64,000 nt of DNA from Glaciecola sp964195425. Lineage in GTDB: Bacteria > Pseudomonadota > Gammaproteobacteria > Enterobacterales > Alteromonadaceae. The notes beneath the pieces are model-generated. The model made no database searches and had not been told where the DNA came from. It was given only the letters and a program-made list of their open reading frames with translations. Of the stretch, positions 44,209-54,071 are shown piece by piece. A program made the translations under genes and the position numbers. The stretch lies in the NCBI GenBank assembly GCA_964195425.1, contig CAXMOM010000039.1, positions 1 through 64,000 on the forward strand. Reading direction: 5' to 3'. Positions within the stretch are counted from its first letter, which is position 1. Every line of letters begins with the position of its first letter.

Positions 44209-45333
44209 ATGCGTAAGGTAAAAATCACAATCGCCGTCTTGCTAACAGTGTGGCTGTCGGCCTGTAGTATTATTCCTCAAATTACTGATCTAGGAAACTA
44301 TTCTGGCAGTTGGCATCGCGACGATGACGACACAAGCACAGTGCTAAAAACCGACCTAAATGACGATGTTATTTTAGATGACAACGACATAGAAATAATA
44401 AAATTTCCAAAAAACAGTAAGATATTGTTTCGCTTTACTGACCAAGATATGTTTCAAATGGAAGTGGTCAACGCCACTCAAGGTGGCCTCGTTATTCGCT
44501 ATAAAATAGATGGCGACTTAGTCAACAGAGCCAAAGTCTCAGACCAGCGTATTCAAAACGCCTGGCGAAGCATGTATCGTATTTCGGGTGTAAGTTCTGA
44601 GCTGCGGGTGGCCAAATTAAATAGGGTAGGAGGTATAGACAATGTATTAGAAGAAGTAGATATCATAAAAAGAAATTCAGTGAAGCGCAGCTATCTTCAG
44701 TGGCTATCTGCCGACTATGAGCTAACTGCAGATCAGCAAGAAAAAGCGATTAAGATAGCGAAAAGCATTGCTTCGGATCGTGAAAGTCGCCTTGCCTTTT
44801 ATGCTATTTCACGCGCCAAAAGCGCATTGGCGAAAACTCAAACCGTGTCTCTACTGCGCTCTTTAAACGAAGTACAGTCGGATTCAGAATTAAAAAACCT
44901 CCTCAGTAATTTACTCCCCGCAATTGAGCAAGAAGAATCCCAGGAGGTAGATAATGCTTTTTTTGAAGCCGCCACAAACATTCAGTCTGATAGTGATTTA
45001 CGCGATTTTATGGGGGATATGTTCTCCGTTATCATAGATCATAAATCACTCGTGAGCGGCGTAAAATTTGCGGGTGAGCACATTCAATCAAACCGTAATT
45101 TAGCAGACTTGTTAATGGATTTACTCAATAAGGATATACGAAAAGAAGCACTCATAGCCGTTTTAGAAACCGCAACCACGAATATTTCTTCAGACAGCAA
45201 TCGTGCAGATGTATTGGTGTCTATTATCGCTTCTAAAAACTATGATAAATCTATCGCCTCACTGGTTGAAATAGCTGCTAATAAAATATCATCCGATTCT
45301 GAAAAACAAAGAGTGTTGAGTGAATTAAAGTAA
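44209..45333 (+). CDS. Lipoprotein with helical repeats
   Basis: This 374-residue protein has lipobox LSAC, then a beta-rich stretch with WHRDDDD. A C-terminal half follows, made of five helical repeats marked by Q-S-D-S or S-S-D-S at residues 223, 259, 293, 327 and 361, spaced 34-36 residues (IQSDSDLRDFM, ISSDSNRADVL, ISSDSEKQRVL). Similar ISSD repeats occur at the end of some envelope proteins near BlaR/M56 peptidases, and probably stack like HEAT repeats for protein contact. I cannot assign a function. AAGG precedes ATG 44209. Confidence 0.65.
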   Translation: MRKVKITIAVLLTVWLSACSIIPQITDLGNYSGSWHRDDDDTSTVLKTDLNDDVILDDNDIEIIKFPKNSKILFRFTDQDMFQMEVVNATQGGLVIRYKIDGDLVNRAKVSDQRIQNAWRSMYRISGVSSELRVAKLNRVGGIDNVLEEVDIIKRNSVKRSYLQWLSADYELTADQQEKAIKIAKSIASDRESRLAFYAISRAKSALAKTQTVSLLRSLNEVQSDSELKNLLSNLLPAIEQEESQEVDNAFFEAATNIQSDSDLRDFMGDMFSVIIDHKSLVSGVKFAGEHIQSNRNLADLLMDLLNKDIRKEALIAVLETATTNISSDSNRADVLVSIIASKNYDKSIASLVEIAANKISSDSEKQRVLSELK

Positions 45334-45865
45334 GGCGACTAGATAGTTTGCCATACAATCCCTTAGACAGTCTTTAGCGCTTTTAAATGTGATTCACATC
45401 CCGATCACGCATTTATTGTGAATTTTTGAAATAAAGGGTGTACTTAGCAGCCACCTTAAAAAGGAAAGATCAGGGCTTCAAAAGGTCGAGAAACAGCCCT
45501 AGATTACTGACCCAAAAAGACAAACAATCAGATCAACCCTATTGGGCTAAAAGCACCAACTGGCAGTCCTTGCAGGACAAACCTTGAGAATAATATTCGG
45601 TATTAAAAACGGGTTTATCGCTCAAATTTTAACGAAACCAATGTTTGTTGAATACGTCAGTGATGCGTTTTAATCTTCCTATTCTCAATATTTGCTTACA
45701 ATCTTGTTTGTTTATTTTGTCAGATTAAATTTCTTTAATACTTTCATTAACGTATGATAAAAACGTCACTCAGGCAATTTGACAGCGTAACCTCCAGAAA
45801 TTAGAGCTGCAGTAAAAGTTTACTTCAATTTCTTATATAAAATAAAAAACTTCTCAGGGATCATT
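45334..45865. other. Long intergenic region with weak hairpins
   Basis: No gene is supported in this 532-base stretch. A 7-bp inverted repeat ATTCACA/TGTGAAT lies at 45392-45398 and 45417-45423, followed by TTTTT, and could be a weak terminator for the lipoprotein gene. AGGGCT/AGCCCT pairs at 45472-45477 and 45494-45499. The remainder probably holds the promoter and leader of the TonB-dependent receptor. Confidence 0.4.
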
Positions 45866-48475
45866 ATGAAACACAGCATAATAAAACTCACTTTATTAGC
45901 CACGGCAATTTCTAGCAGTTTGGCTGTGCACGCACAGACTGACGAAACCAGCTCGGTTGAACGTATACAAGTTACAGGCTCGCATATAAAAAGAACGGAT
46001 ATGGAAGGACCTTCACCGGTAACTTCATTATCTGCCCAAGATATCAGTGACACTGGTGTGACTGATTTAATAGGCTTATTTACTAAGCTGCCAATGGCTG
46101 GTCAAGGTACTTTTTCTACTCAAGGCAACAGTAGTGATGGAACAGGCAACGGTGGTTCAAGTGTATCATTAAGAGGTTTGGGCGCAGATTCCACTCTTAT
46201 ATTGGTAAATGGTCGTCGCATTTCTGTTTCTCCTTTCGCAAACGAAATTGAAACGGCGTTTGTTGATATCAACAACATTCCACTAGCTGCCATTAAACGC
46301 GTAGATATATTAAAAGATGGTGCATCTGCTACCTATGGTTCTGACGCAATCGCAGGCGTTATCAACATTATATTGAAAGACGATTATAATGGAATGGAAG
46401 CCACTGCAAGAATTGGTGATACCGCTGATGGTGGCGGCAAAGAAACAAACACAAGTCTAGTGTTCGGTAGCAGTTCAGAAAAATCCAGTCATACTTTTGT
46501 ATTGGATTATTTTGATCGCGAAGAAATACTTAACGCTGACAGACTTTATACCAGCTCTGCCAACCAAACTGCTTTGAGACCCAATGACCCATACGCAACA
46601 GACGGCAGAAGCTCGTCAGGTTTCCCGGGCACTATTGCACTTCGCTCAAACAACTCTATTCGCGTACCCGATACCTTTGGCAATGATGTTTGTCCTGCAG
46701 AAGATATTGTAGGCACTTTGTGTCGCTATGATTATGCACCAATGAGCTCTACCGTGCCTGCATCTGAACGTGTTAGCTTCATGTACATGGGTAAATTTGA
46801 AATTAATGACGAACTGCGAGCGTTTATTGAGTTAAACGGGCAAAATTCAAAAACCACTATTAGAGGGGCTGCCAGCCCAAGCTTTAATGAGTTGTTTATG
46901 TCTGCTGATAACGTAAATCACCCATTTGCCGATGATCCTACAAGCCAATTCTACCAGCAAGAATTGACTATGCGTCGTCGTTTAGTTGAAATTGGTAATC
47001 GTGAAAAGCGCGTCGATTCAGATTATTATCGCAGCGTATTGGGCCTACAGGGTGAAATTGAACAGTGGAGCTGGGAAGCTGCTTATAGTTACATAAAGAG
47101 TGACTCGATTGAACGTGGGGTAAATGGTTTTCCAAACTCTCGTCGTACTCAAGAAGCAATAGACAGTGGTTTATGGAATCCGTTTGAACCTTCTGCTAAT
47201 AGCCAAGAAGCCCTTGATTATATAGAAACTCAAACCACTCGATATGGTAAGTCTACCAGCAGATCTTTTGATGGTAAAATATCTGGTCCTATCATGGACA
47301 TGGCAGCAGGCGAGCTTATGCTAGCTGTCGGTGCTGAGTATCGTGAAGAAACCATTAGCGATAACCCAGACGACCAGTTCCTTCGTGGTGACGTTTTCGG
47401 TACAGAAGCAACACAGGCAAATGGTGAACGTGATAATGCTTCTATTTTTGCTGAGCTAGCAATTCCTGTGACTGAAACGCTCAATATTCAATTTGCAGTT
47501 CGTCACGAAGATTATAGTGACTTTGGTACTACTACCGATCCTAAAGTGGCCTTTATTTGGACACCTATAGATGAACTTTCGGTACGAGGCTCATATGGAA
47601 CCGCATTTCGCGCGCCTTCTTTGAGTCAGATTGGTTTAGGTGTTACAGACGAATCTCCTAGCTTAGTTGATACTGTGCGATGTGCTGCCGTTGGTAATGT
47701 TGATCAAGCCTGCGAACTTTTTGAATACACCGCACAGCTAGCTGGTAACCCTGAGTTAGGACCAGAAGAGTCTAAGAGTTACAACTTAGGTGTGATTTAT
47801 GAAGTTACCGACAATATTGATTTTTCTGTAGATTATTATAATTACAATATCGAAAATGTCATCGGTAAAGACACTCAGTTCGTATTTACTACTCAAGGGA
47901 ATAATCCGGCAGTTGTTCAGCGTTCGGCTACAGGTACACCGGGTGACCCGGGCCAAGTGGACGTTATTTTTGACCGTTTTGAGAATTTATTCGACCTTGA
48001 AACATCTGGACTAGACCTTGATATAGGTTACAGAATGTCAAATGACATGGGCGACTTCAAACTCAATTACGTCTTAAACTACGTATTGAAATACGAAGAT
48101 ATTCGTACTGGTGGTCGTATCGATACAAAGGAAGGGGGTTTTGAGCAGCCGCAAGTTCGCTGGACAACTGCTGGATCTTGGGTTAAAGATGACTGGAGTG
48201 CAAACTTCGCCATCAACTATATTGGCGAGTTTGAAGAAGATGCTGCAGTGCGTATTAGAACAGACGCCAGCATAGCACCAGATATAGATGCTATGATAAC
48301 GGTTGATACGGTTGTTAACTATGCTGGTATAGACAACACGACCCTAACATTAGGTGTAACTAACTTGTTTAACGAAACACCACCGTTTAGTTACAATTCT
48401 TGGACGGGCTATGTAGCAGGAACGCATAACGCACAGGGTAGATTTGTTTACGCCCAAGCTTCTTATAAGTTTTAA
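45866..48475 (+). CDS. TonB-dependent outer-membrane receptor
   Basis: This 869-residue receptor has a signal peptide (LAVHAQ), a TonB-box-like ERIQVTGSHIKR, and a plug with VSLRGLGADSTLILVNGRRI and DILKDGASATYGSDAIAGVI. The 22-strand barrel has the C-terminal half with FRAPSLSQIG and ELGPEESKSYNLG and a final Phe (YAQASYKF). It imports a ligand using ExbBD-TonB energy. The plug pattern is that of the Alteromonadales peptide/carbohydrate receptor group, but no SusD, transporter or regulator is adjacent, so the ligand is unknown. AGGGA before ATG 45866 is good. Confidence 0.92.
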   Translation: MKHSIIKLTLLATAISSSLAVHAQTDETSSVERIQVTGSHIKRTDMEGPSPVTSLSAQDISDTGVTDLIGLFTKLPMAGQGTFSTQGNSSDGTGNGGSSVSLRGLGADSTLILVNGRRISVSPFANEIETAFVDINNIPLAAIKRVDILKDGASATYGSDAIAGVINIILKDDYNGMEATARIGDTADGGGKETNTSLVFGSSSEKSSHTFVLDYFDREEILNADRLYTSSANQTALRPNDPYATDGRSSSGFPGTIALRSNNSIRVPDTFGNDVCPAEDIVGTLCRYDYAPMSSTVPASERVSFMYMGKFEINDELRAFIELNGQNSKTTIRGAASPSFNELFMSADNVNHPFADDPTSQFYQQELTMRRRLVEIGNREKRVDSDYYRSVLGLQGEIEQWSWEAAYSYIKSDSIERGVNGFPNSRRTQEAIDSGLWNPFEPSANSQEALDYIETQTTRYGKSTSRSFDGKISGPIMDMAAGELMLAVGAEYREETISDNPDDQFLRGDVFGTEATQANGERDNASIFAELAIPVTETLNIQFAVRHEDYSDFGTTTDPKVAFIWTPIDELSVRGSYGTAFRAPSLSQIGLGVTDESPSLVDTVRCAAVGNVDQACELFEYTAQLAGNPELGPEESKSYNLGVIYEVTDNIDFSVDYYNYNIENVIGKDTQFVFTTQGNNPAVVQRSATGTPGDPGQVDVIFDRFENLFDLETSGLDLDIGYRMSNDMGDFKLNYVLNYVLKYEDIRTGGRIDTKEGGFEQPQVRWTTAGSWVKDDWSANFAINYIGEFEEDAAVRIRTDASIAPDIDAMITVDTVVNYAGIDNTTLTLGVTNLFNETPPFSYNSWTGYVAGTHNAQGRFVYAQASYKF

Positions 48476-48525
48476 GTATCTAAAAGTACTTTTTGCGCAA
48501 TAACGAGTGTTATGTGCTGTGAATA

Positions 48526-48554
48526 AAAAGGCGTCTTTATGACGCCTTTTTAAT
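48526..48554 (+). terminator. Rho-independent terminator
   Basis: AAAAGGCGTC at 48526-48535 pairs with GACGCCTTTT at 48541-48550 around TTTAT. T residues follow; the A-run before the stem also gives a T-run for the opposite strand, so it may serve both directions between the receptor and the convergent chemoreceptor. Confidence 0.82.
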
Positions 48555-48660
48555 ACCCTAAGACAAATAGGAGATTTTGTAAATTTGCGATATAGACTCC
48601 GTAAATAAAGCTAAAACACCATCTATTTTTTACTTCTTAATTTCAAATTAGAATGGCTTC

Positions 48661-51018
48661 TTAACGACCATCATGAGCGCTAGTATCGGTTAATGTGAAA
48701 TGAGCAACCATGACGTGTAAGTTATTGCTCATTTCACCCATATCGATACCAATCTGCACCGCAACATCACTGGCTTTTTGAGAGATATCAAAGCATTCAT
48801 CTAAGGCATGAAAATCAGAATTCACCTGATTAAAGTTTTCCTCTTGCTGTTTAACAGCATCGTTAATAACATCAACTTTTTGATTGATTAACATCATGAC
48901 CTCGTCAATCGAAGACAGTTTAGTTTTCGCCTGATCAACTTGCTCATAACAGTTTTCAGCCGAACTAAGGCCAAGCGCCATAGTATCAACAACGGCATCG
49001 GTTCTTGTTTGGATAGCGGTAACCATTCCAGACACCTGCATTGTAGATTCACGCGTACGTGAAGCAAGCGCGCGTACTTCGTCAGCGACTACGGCAAAAC
49101 CACGGCCCGCTTCACCCGCTCTAGCGGCTTCAATTGCCGCATTTAATGCCAATAAATTTGTTTGTTCAGCAATGGCGTTGATCACGCCAATAACACTTTC
49201 AATTTTGTCACTTTCTGATTTAAGTGAATCTATTGAATCGCTTGCATTGCCAATAATGCGCCCTAGATTCTGAATTTCTTCATATGTGGTGGTAAATACC
49301 TCCACTCCGTCTTGCACCGAAGTAGCGCCTTGTTTACTTACCGATAAAATATTAGCCGATACATTGCTAACTTGTTTGTTGGATTGACTGGCAGTTGCTA
49401 GTCTAGCTTTCACTTGTACTATTTGTTCATTTTGGATCTGCGTAGCGGTAATAATGGCCTCATTCCCTTCGCCCAATTCTTGTGACATTGGCACTAAGAG
49501 TTTGGCCGATTTGACTACTTCAGAGAAGGTATCATCTAAATTTGCTACGAACTTATTAATGAGGGTCGATACTTCACCAATTTCATCATTGTTTTCGATT
49601 TTTATTCGCTTAGTAAGATCACCTTCACCTGCAGACAATTCGCCAACGGCCGTAATAATTTTCGTTATAGGCACAAGTAAGGTAGACGCAAACAGCCAAG
49701 CCAATAACGGACCAAGTACAGATGCCAATATAATCACTAAAGTAGTCATGTAGCTGATTTTAGTTTTCAGCTCCTCGACAGATGCAAACGCTTCTGATTC
49801 GTCTATTTCACTCATAATAGCCCAGTTGAGGCCGCCTATATTTATAGGCTTATAAGCCGACAGAACCCGAACACCTCGATAATCAGGATATATCGCGAAA
49901 CCGGTTTCGCCATTGAGTGCGCTTTCAGAACCTTGCGTTTTTACAGGCTGTAGTCCAATGGAGGTCGATTTATTTTGCATGGTTTTTATGATGTTGGCAG
50001 GCAAGCCTATTTGCCGCATTAGCGTGATATAACTTGCTTTGTCTTCTAGTAAAAAACGACCATTGCTGCGCATGGTATTATCTGCACCCACCAAATAGGT
50101 CTCTCCTGATAATCCTAGCCCAGTCTCTTCCCACATTTGGCTATGCGTCATGACTGTATTGATTTTACTCACCGGCATTTGCAGAATAAGTATGCCTACT
50201 TTTGTCGTACCATCGTATATAGGCGTTGCGATAAAAGAAGCCTGCGCATTATATGATGGTTCGTATGGGGCAAAGTCGGTTAAGCCTGTAAAGTCCGAAT
50301 CAGTTGCTGTATTCGCCCGGGCAAAGGCTTTTCCAATGCCACTTTTTGCATACGGACCGTCAATTAGTGATGTGGTGTAATCTAACTCTTTAAACACAGA
50401 GTAAACGATATCGCCTGTTTCAAGACTCACTAGAAATAAATCATAGTATCCAAAGCGATCTACAAAGTTGCGGAAAATTTCATGGTATTTTTGATGATGT
50501 TTATTGTAGGGGGAAGTATTTGCTAATGAAGTCAGTAGATGTTTGCTACCCAAAGCATTGCTATTATTACTTATAAAATCGTACTGTAGCGCGATAGATT
50601 GCTTATCTAAAGGGGCTAAGAACTTGTCGGAATCAATGCTAGCACCGCCATTTTGGGCGCTATATTCTTCGGCGAATTCATTCACGTAATACTGCTGTAC
50701 GCTTGTTTTACGCCTATCTAGTTCTGCCGGCGTTGAATTGCTAGCATATTGTGAAAAACCACTTTCAAAATCTTTCATGGCAGAAACAACCATTAAGTTT
50801 TCTGAAAGACTCTTAGCCTGGTTTTCTATTCCCTCTATGTAGCCCGTAATTTGTGCTGCAGTAATATCGCGAATAGCAATAAGCGATTGTTTTGCGTTGT
50901 TCTCTAACGAGGCTCGACCTTCGTCAACAGAGGTTTGGCTTATTAACAAACTACTAATGAGAACTGGAATAACAGCTAATAGGCCACCGCCAATTAGCAT
51001 TTTGGTCTTTATTTTCAA
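48661..51018 (-). CDS. Methyl-accepting chemotaxis protein with large Cache-type sensor
   Basis: This 785-residue chemoreceptor has membrane helices near the start (MLIGGGLLAVIPVLISSLLI) and near residue 425. Between them is a periplasmic sensor of about 390 residues that looks like a double Cache domain after a helical segment. A HAMP domain (GEGDLTKRIKIENNDEIGE) and the complete signalling domain with tip IEAARAGEAGRGFAVVADEV follow. It would sense small metabolites and modulate CheA; the ligand is unknown. The start is TTG 51018 with AAGG five bases before. Unlike the receptor at 11680 it is intact. Confidence 0.93.
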   Translation of the reverse strand: MKIKTKMLIGGGLLAVIPVLISSLLISQTSVDEGRASLENNAKQSLIAIRDITAAQITGYIEGIENQAKSLSENLMVVSAMKDFESGFSQYASNSTPAELDRRKTSVQQYYVNEFAEEYSAQNGGASIDSDKFLAPLDKQSIALQYDFISNNSNALGSKHLLTSLANTSPYNKHHQKYHEIFRNFVDRFGYYDLFLVSLETGDIVYSVFKELDYTTSLIDGPYAKSGIGKAFARANTATDSDFTGLTDFAPYEPSYNAQASFIATPIYDGTTKVGILILQMPVSKINTVMTHSQMWEETGLGLSGETYLVGADNTMRSNGRFLLEDKASYITLMRQIGLPANIIKTMQNKSTSIGLQPVKTQGSESALNGETGFAIYPDYRGVRVLSAYKPINIGGLNWAIMSEIDESEAFASVEELKTKISYMTTLVIILASVLGPLLAWLFASTLLVPITKIITAVGELSAGEGDLTKRIKIENNDEIGEVSTLINKFVANLDDTFSEVVKSAKLLVPMSQELGEGNEAIITATQIQNEQIVQVKARLATASQSNKQVSNVSANILSVSKQGATSVQDGVEVFTTTYEEIQNLGRIIGNASDSIDSLKSESDKIESVIGVINAIAEQTNLLALNAAIEAARAGEAGRGFAVVADEVRALASRTRESTMQVSGMVTAIQTRTDAVVDTMALGLSSAENCYEQVDQAKTKLSSIDEVMMLINQKVDVINDAVKQQEENFNQVNSDFHALDECFDISQKASDVAVQIGIDMGEMSNNLHVMVAHFTLTDTSAHDGR

Positions 51019-51144
51019 TGTGGCCTTCTACATAAGATTCAAAGATTGGCCTTACATATCGGCAAAAAGACAAAATTCTATATACACGTAAGAAATTGTC
51101 GATTTGGCGTTAGCATATATCGTTTTATGTAGTAGCTTACGGAG

Positions 51145-51414
51145 CTACCAGCTACAGCCGCCAATCTCAATCGATTCGGCTTCGGCCGATTTACTGCGGC
51201 TCAATTGCATAAACAGCAAGCTCATCAACAAGAAAAACCCGGGGATCAGGTAGTAGCTCACTTTCATGCCCAGTGCGTGAGATGCCGTAATGGCTTGGGA
51301 ATCATCGAGGGTGGAAAAGCCAGTTAGTTTCATAACAATATTCAGCAATAGAAATATAAAAAATAGACCGGCTATTTTCCCTCTAAATCTTGCTTGTTTT
51401 CTGGCTTTTGTCAC
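51145..51414 (-). CDS. Small hypothetical membrane protein
   Basis: This protein of 89 residues has a basic N-terminus (TKARKQARFRGK) and two membrane helices (IAGLFFIFLLLNIVMKL, YYLIPGFFLLMSLLFMQL). I know no family. The start is GTG 51414 with AGAGG seven bases upstream. It is isolated between the chemoreceptor and the ABC transporter operon, on the same strand as both. Confidence 0.55.
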   Translation of the reverse strand: MTKARKQARFRGKIAGLFFIFLLLNIVMKLTGFSTLDDSQAITASHALGMKVSYYLIPGFFLLMSLLFMQLSRSKSAEAESIEIGGCSW

Positions 51415-51654
51415 GCTTAAACCTCTTATTGCTAAAATGCAGTCTTGCTGCTATGAAATTAATTTAGATAGAATAAGTGAGAAACGTAAGAGGGACAAAA
51501 GTTCAATCTAGTTCTTAAGTATTTAGCTTGTAACTCTTCATGGCTAAATAAACATAAATAAATTATAGGGTTTTAACTAGTAGAATTATCTAAAAAAGCA
51601 ATGTGACTTATTGCTCTGGTGCAATTAAACGACATGAAGCTGCCCAATATCCTA

Positions 51655-52803
51655 TTAAGCTGCAAGATTTAGCAACAACCCGGTCAATACGCTTGTTGTA
51701 ATCCAAGTTATTATAAATATGCGTGGATACTTTTGGGCAATCAATATACACACAGCCGCGGGTATCAGATAAGCAATCACCAGCATGCTTTTAAAAAAAG
51801 CCGCCGCGATGAATAGCATAATAAACGTCGCAGCAGCACTCACCCAATATTGCAATCGTGAAAAAGACGGATTATCTAAATATATTTTGAAAAACAACGG
51901 ATACAGCGCGATTATTTTGCGAATCGATAATTGTAAGCTTGCGGTTGCTAGAATTATAAAACTTCCACCAATAGCATGCACTACAAGACTATATTGAGGT
52001 AATTGGTGAGCGCTATAGCTTGCCATTACCGTTACAAGAGTAGCCATGGAACAAGCAATGAGTAAGGTGTTGTGTTTGTGTCCACTTCTGCTTGTTTGCA
52101 TGGCTGAAAACTTTGAGCCTCTGGCTAAGGAAAGCCAAAATGTGAGGGGGGCAGGTAATAAGATATTTATCACCATGAAATTTTGCACCCGAAAATAGTA
52201 AAAAAGGAGGCTGGCTAATTGGCAACAGCAAAACATGAAAAGACCAAACAACAAAGACTGTTCGTTTACAATGGGAATAACTATTAGTGCTAAACCTAAA
52301 AACACAAGGCTACTTTGTGGTTTATATAAACTCATCAACATACCGCTAGACAAAAGATACAACAACACAAAACCATGCGGGATCTGAGGCCAGTCCTGCG
52401 GCTCAATTGACCCAATAACAAAGAGATACAAAATAAGAATAGGATTGCAAAGCATCGCAAACCCAATATCACACAACCAAGGCTTAACTTTACGGCAATG
52501 GAAGCTGGCCACAAAGAAGCCGTATCTGCTTCCTAAAATAGCCTGCTTAAATAACATCAGCATCATGTTTTGAGTCATGAGCAATGCCCATGAAATAAAC
52601 AGTAACTGGGAAACCGACGATTCATTGTCTAGCACTATGCCAAAAGCTAGCAAAGCGGCAAAAAAAAGCGCGGGTATTGCCGTTCCCAAAAAGAAAACGG
52701 CTAGCATCATGAATTGCTTAATTTGTTTATGCAAATGCTTAATTTCGTAACTAAATACCTGCCTGCGAAGGCTTATATACCCCATGGTTGTATGGCTAGC
52801 CAT
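51655..52803 (-). CDS. ABC-transporter-associated membrane protein
   Basis: This polytopic protein of about 382 residues has around ten helices and no soluble domain. It overlaps the end of the ATPase gene (ATGGCTAG), so it is almost certainly the membrane partner of that ATPase. ABC-2-like export permeases of about this size are common, but I see no signature placing it in a named family. A GTG three codons upstream is an alternative start. It is the last gene of the three-gene operon. Confidence 0.65.
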   Translation of the reverse strand: MASHTTMGYISLRRQVFSYEIKHLHKQIKQFMMLAVFFLGTAIPALFFAALLAFGIVLDNESSVSQLLFISWALLMTQNMMLMLFKQAILGSRYGFFVASFHCRKVKPWLCDIGFAMLCNPILILYLFVIGSIEPQDWPQIPHGFVLLYLLSSGMLMSLYKPQSSLVFLGLALIVIPIVNEQSLLFGLFMFCCCQLASLLFYYFRVQNFMVINILLPAPLTFWLSLARGSKFSAMQTSRSGHKHNTLLIACSMATLVTVMASYSAHQLPQYSLVVHAIGGSFIILATASLQLSIRKIIALYPLFFKIYLDNPSFSRLQYWVSAAATFIMLFIAAAFFKSMLVIAYLIPAAVCILIAQKYPRIFIITWITTSVLTGLLLNLAA

Positions 52804-53431
52804 GCAAGTCACTTATTTTACTAAGGGCTTCAATATTAAAACCCTTAGCTTCGAATAAGGTCGGCTCGTTACTCGCCACAATGATCTTGCCATTATAGCA
52901 GTCTATTATATTCCATAAGGCGTTTACGCTTTGTTGATCAAGTGCAATATTAGGTTCATCTAGCAGTAATAATGAAGGTTGACGCATGAAAACACTAATC
53001 AATTGCAGTTTTTTAAGATTACCTGCCGACAAAGCGTCTATGGTTTTGAATATATGAGGACCGAAATTGAATTGTTCAATCAGCGCATCGGGCATCGGCA
53101 GTTGCCAAGTGGACTGATTAAGCTCAATAACCTGCTGTGCTGTCAAAAATTCTGGGATGGCAATGCTATCGGATGCTATTGCAAACATCTGTTTTCGTTG
53201 TTTACATAATGTCGTCTTTTGCTGCCATTTGATGATGCCGGCATCGGGCGACAATAGTCCAGCGATCACTAATAGTAAAGTAGACTTGCCTGAACCATTC
53301 TCGCCAACAACACAGCTTCTTGGGCTTGTGAAATTGGCTGAATAACCTTGCAATACGCCTGCTTGCTTGCCTATTGGCGGTGTTTTATTAGCCTTGGTGT
53401 ATGACTTGGTAATATTGTGAAGGGTGAGCAT
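52796..53431 (-). CDS. ABC transporter ATP-binding protein
   Basis: This 211-residue ATPase has Walker A GENGSGKST, signature-like LSAGNLKKLQL and Walker B LLLLDEPN, followed by IALD (D-loop). Two features are odd: no clear Gln in the Q-loop region (FAIASDSIAIPEF) and Asn in place of the switch His (IIVASNEP). It pairs with the membrane gene at 51655, with which it overlaps. AAAGG is seven bases before ATG 53431. The PLDc_N protein is 17 bases upstream, so the three are one operon, probably an exporter of unknown substrate. Confidence 0.87.
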   Translation of the reverse strand: MLTLHNITKSYTKANKTPPIGKQAGVLQGYSANFTSPRSCVVGENGSGKSTLLLVIAGLLSPDAGIIKWQQKTTLCKQRKQMFAIASDSIAIPEFLTAQQVIELNQSTWQLPMPDALIEQFNFGPHIFKTIDALSAGNLKKLQLISVFMRQPSLLLLDEPNIALDQQSVNALWNIIDCYNGKIIVASNEPTLFEAKGFNIEALSKISDLHG

Positions 53432-53447
53432 TTACAGCCTTTATAAA

Positions 53448-53648
53448 TTATGCCCGATTCCGCTTGTCATTCAATGGCGCTAACAGCATGTAAAATATCC
53501 ATGCAAACCATGAGACAAAAATAACCGCTAATAACCAAGCAATTTTTTCCCCACCCGACGTGCTACTAGATAGCAAAATGATTACCAGTGGGATTAGCCA
53601 AATTATAGCAATGGGAATAAACAGTAATAAGCCAAATATTGTTTCCAT
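53448..53648 (-). CDS. PLDc_N-domain small membrane protein
   Basis: This protein of about 66 residues has two membrane helices separated by SSSTSGGEKIAWLLAVIF, matching the phospholipase D-nuclease N-terminal (PLDc_N) motif, but without the catalytic domain. Stand-alone PLDc_N proteins are common accessory membrane proteins in export and immunity-like operons. ATG 53646-53648 is chosen because AGAGG precedes it by seven bases. It heads the ABC operon and may regulate or tether it. Confidence 0.7.
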   Translation of the reverse strand: METIFGLLLFIPIAIIWLIPLVIILLSSSTSGGEKIAWLLAVIFVSWFAWIFYMLLAPLNDKRNRA

Positions 53649-54071
53649 TGTGATACCTCTTTCAATGTAATGATAAATAAATATCTTCATTTAAGACACT
53701 TATCGCTGAATTGCTTAGCAATACATTTTTGGTAGCGCTAGCGTGCGAAATCTAATATTTATGACGCAAGTAGCAAGAGTGTAGCAAATGCAGTGCCAAC
53801 AATATATTCTATAATTTTCAATGATTTAAGATTAGGAAGTAGAGGGCAATATTCTTAAAATAGTGAGTTTAGCCAAAATATCGCGTATTACTGTAATGAG
53901 TTAGCGAATTATGTCACTGCCTTTTTCGGGGGATTTACAACTAGCCAGCACATAACGAAGTAAGTAAAAATACGGGTTAGCCTAAAATTAGCTGTCACTT
54001 TTGATGCAATTTGAAATTTATTCCGTATAACATGTGAGTTAATAAAACATATCTTAATAATAGGTACTTTC
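53649..54071. other. Divergent intergenic region
   Basis: This 423-base AT-rich gap separates the ABC operon and the tricorn-like protease. I see no gene or strong hairpin; it should hold both promoters. Confidence 0.4.

Noticed and set aside
45388..45410. Possible CRP-like site (GTGAT-N10-ATCAC)
   Set aside because: The spacing does not match the CRP consensus and it is far from the receptor start; kept only as a weak inverted repeat region.
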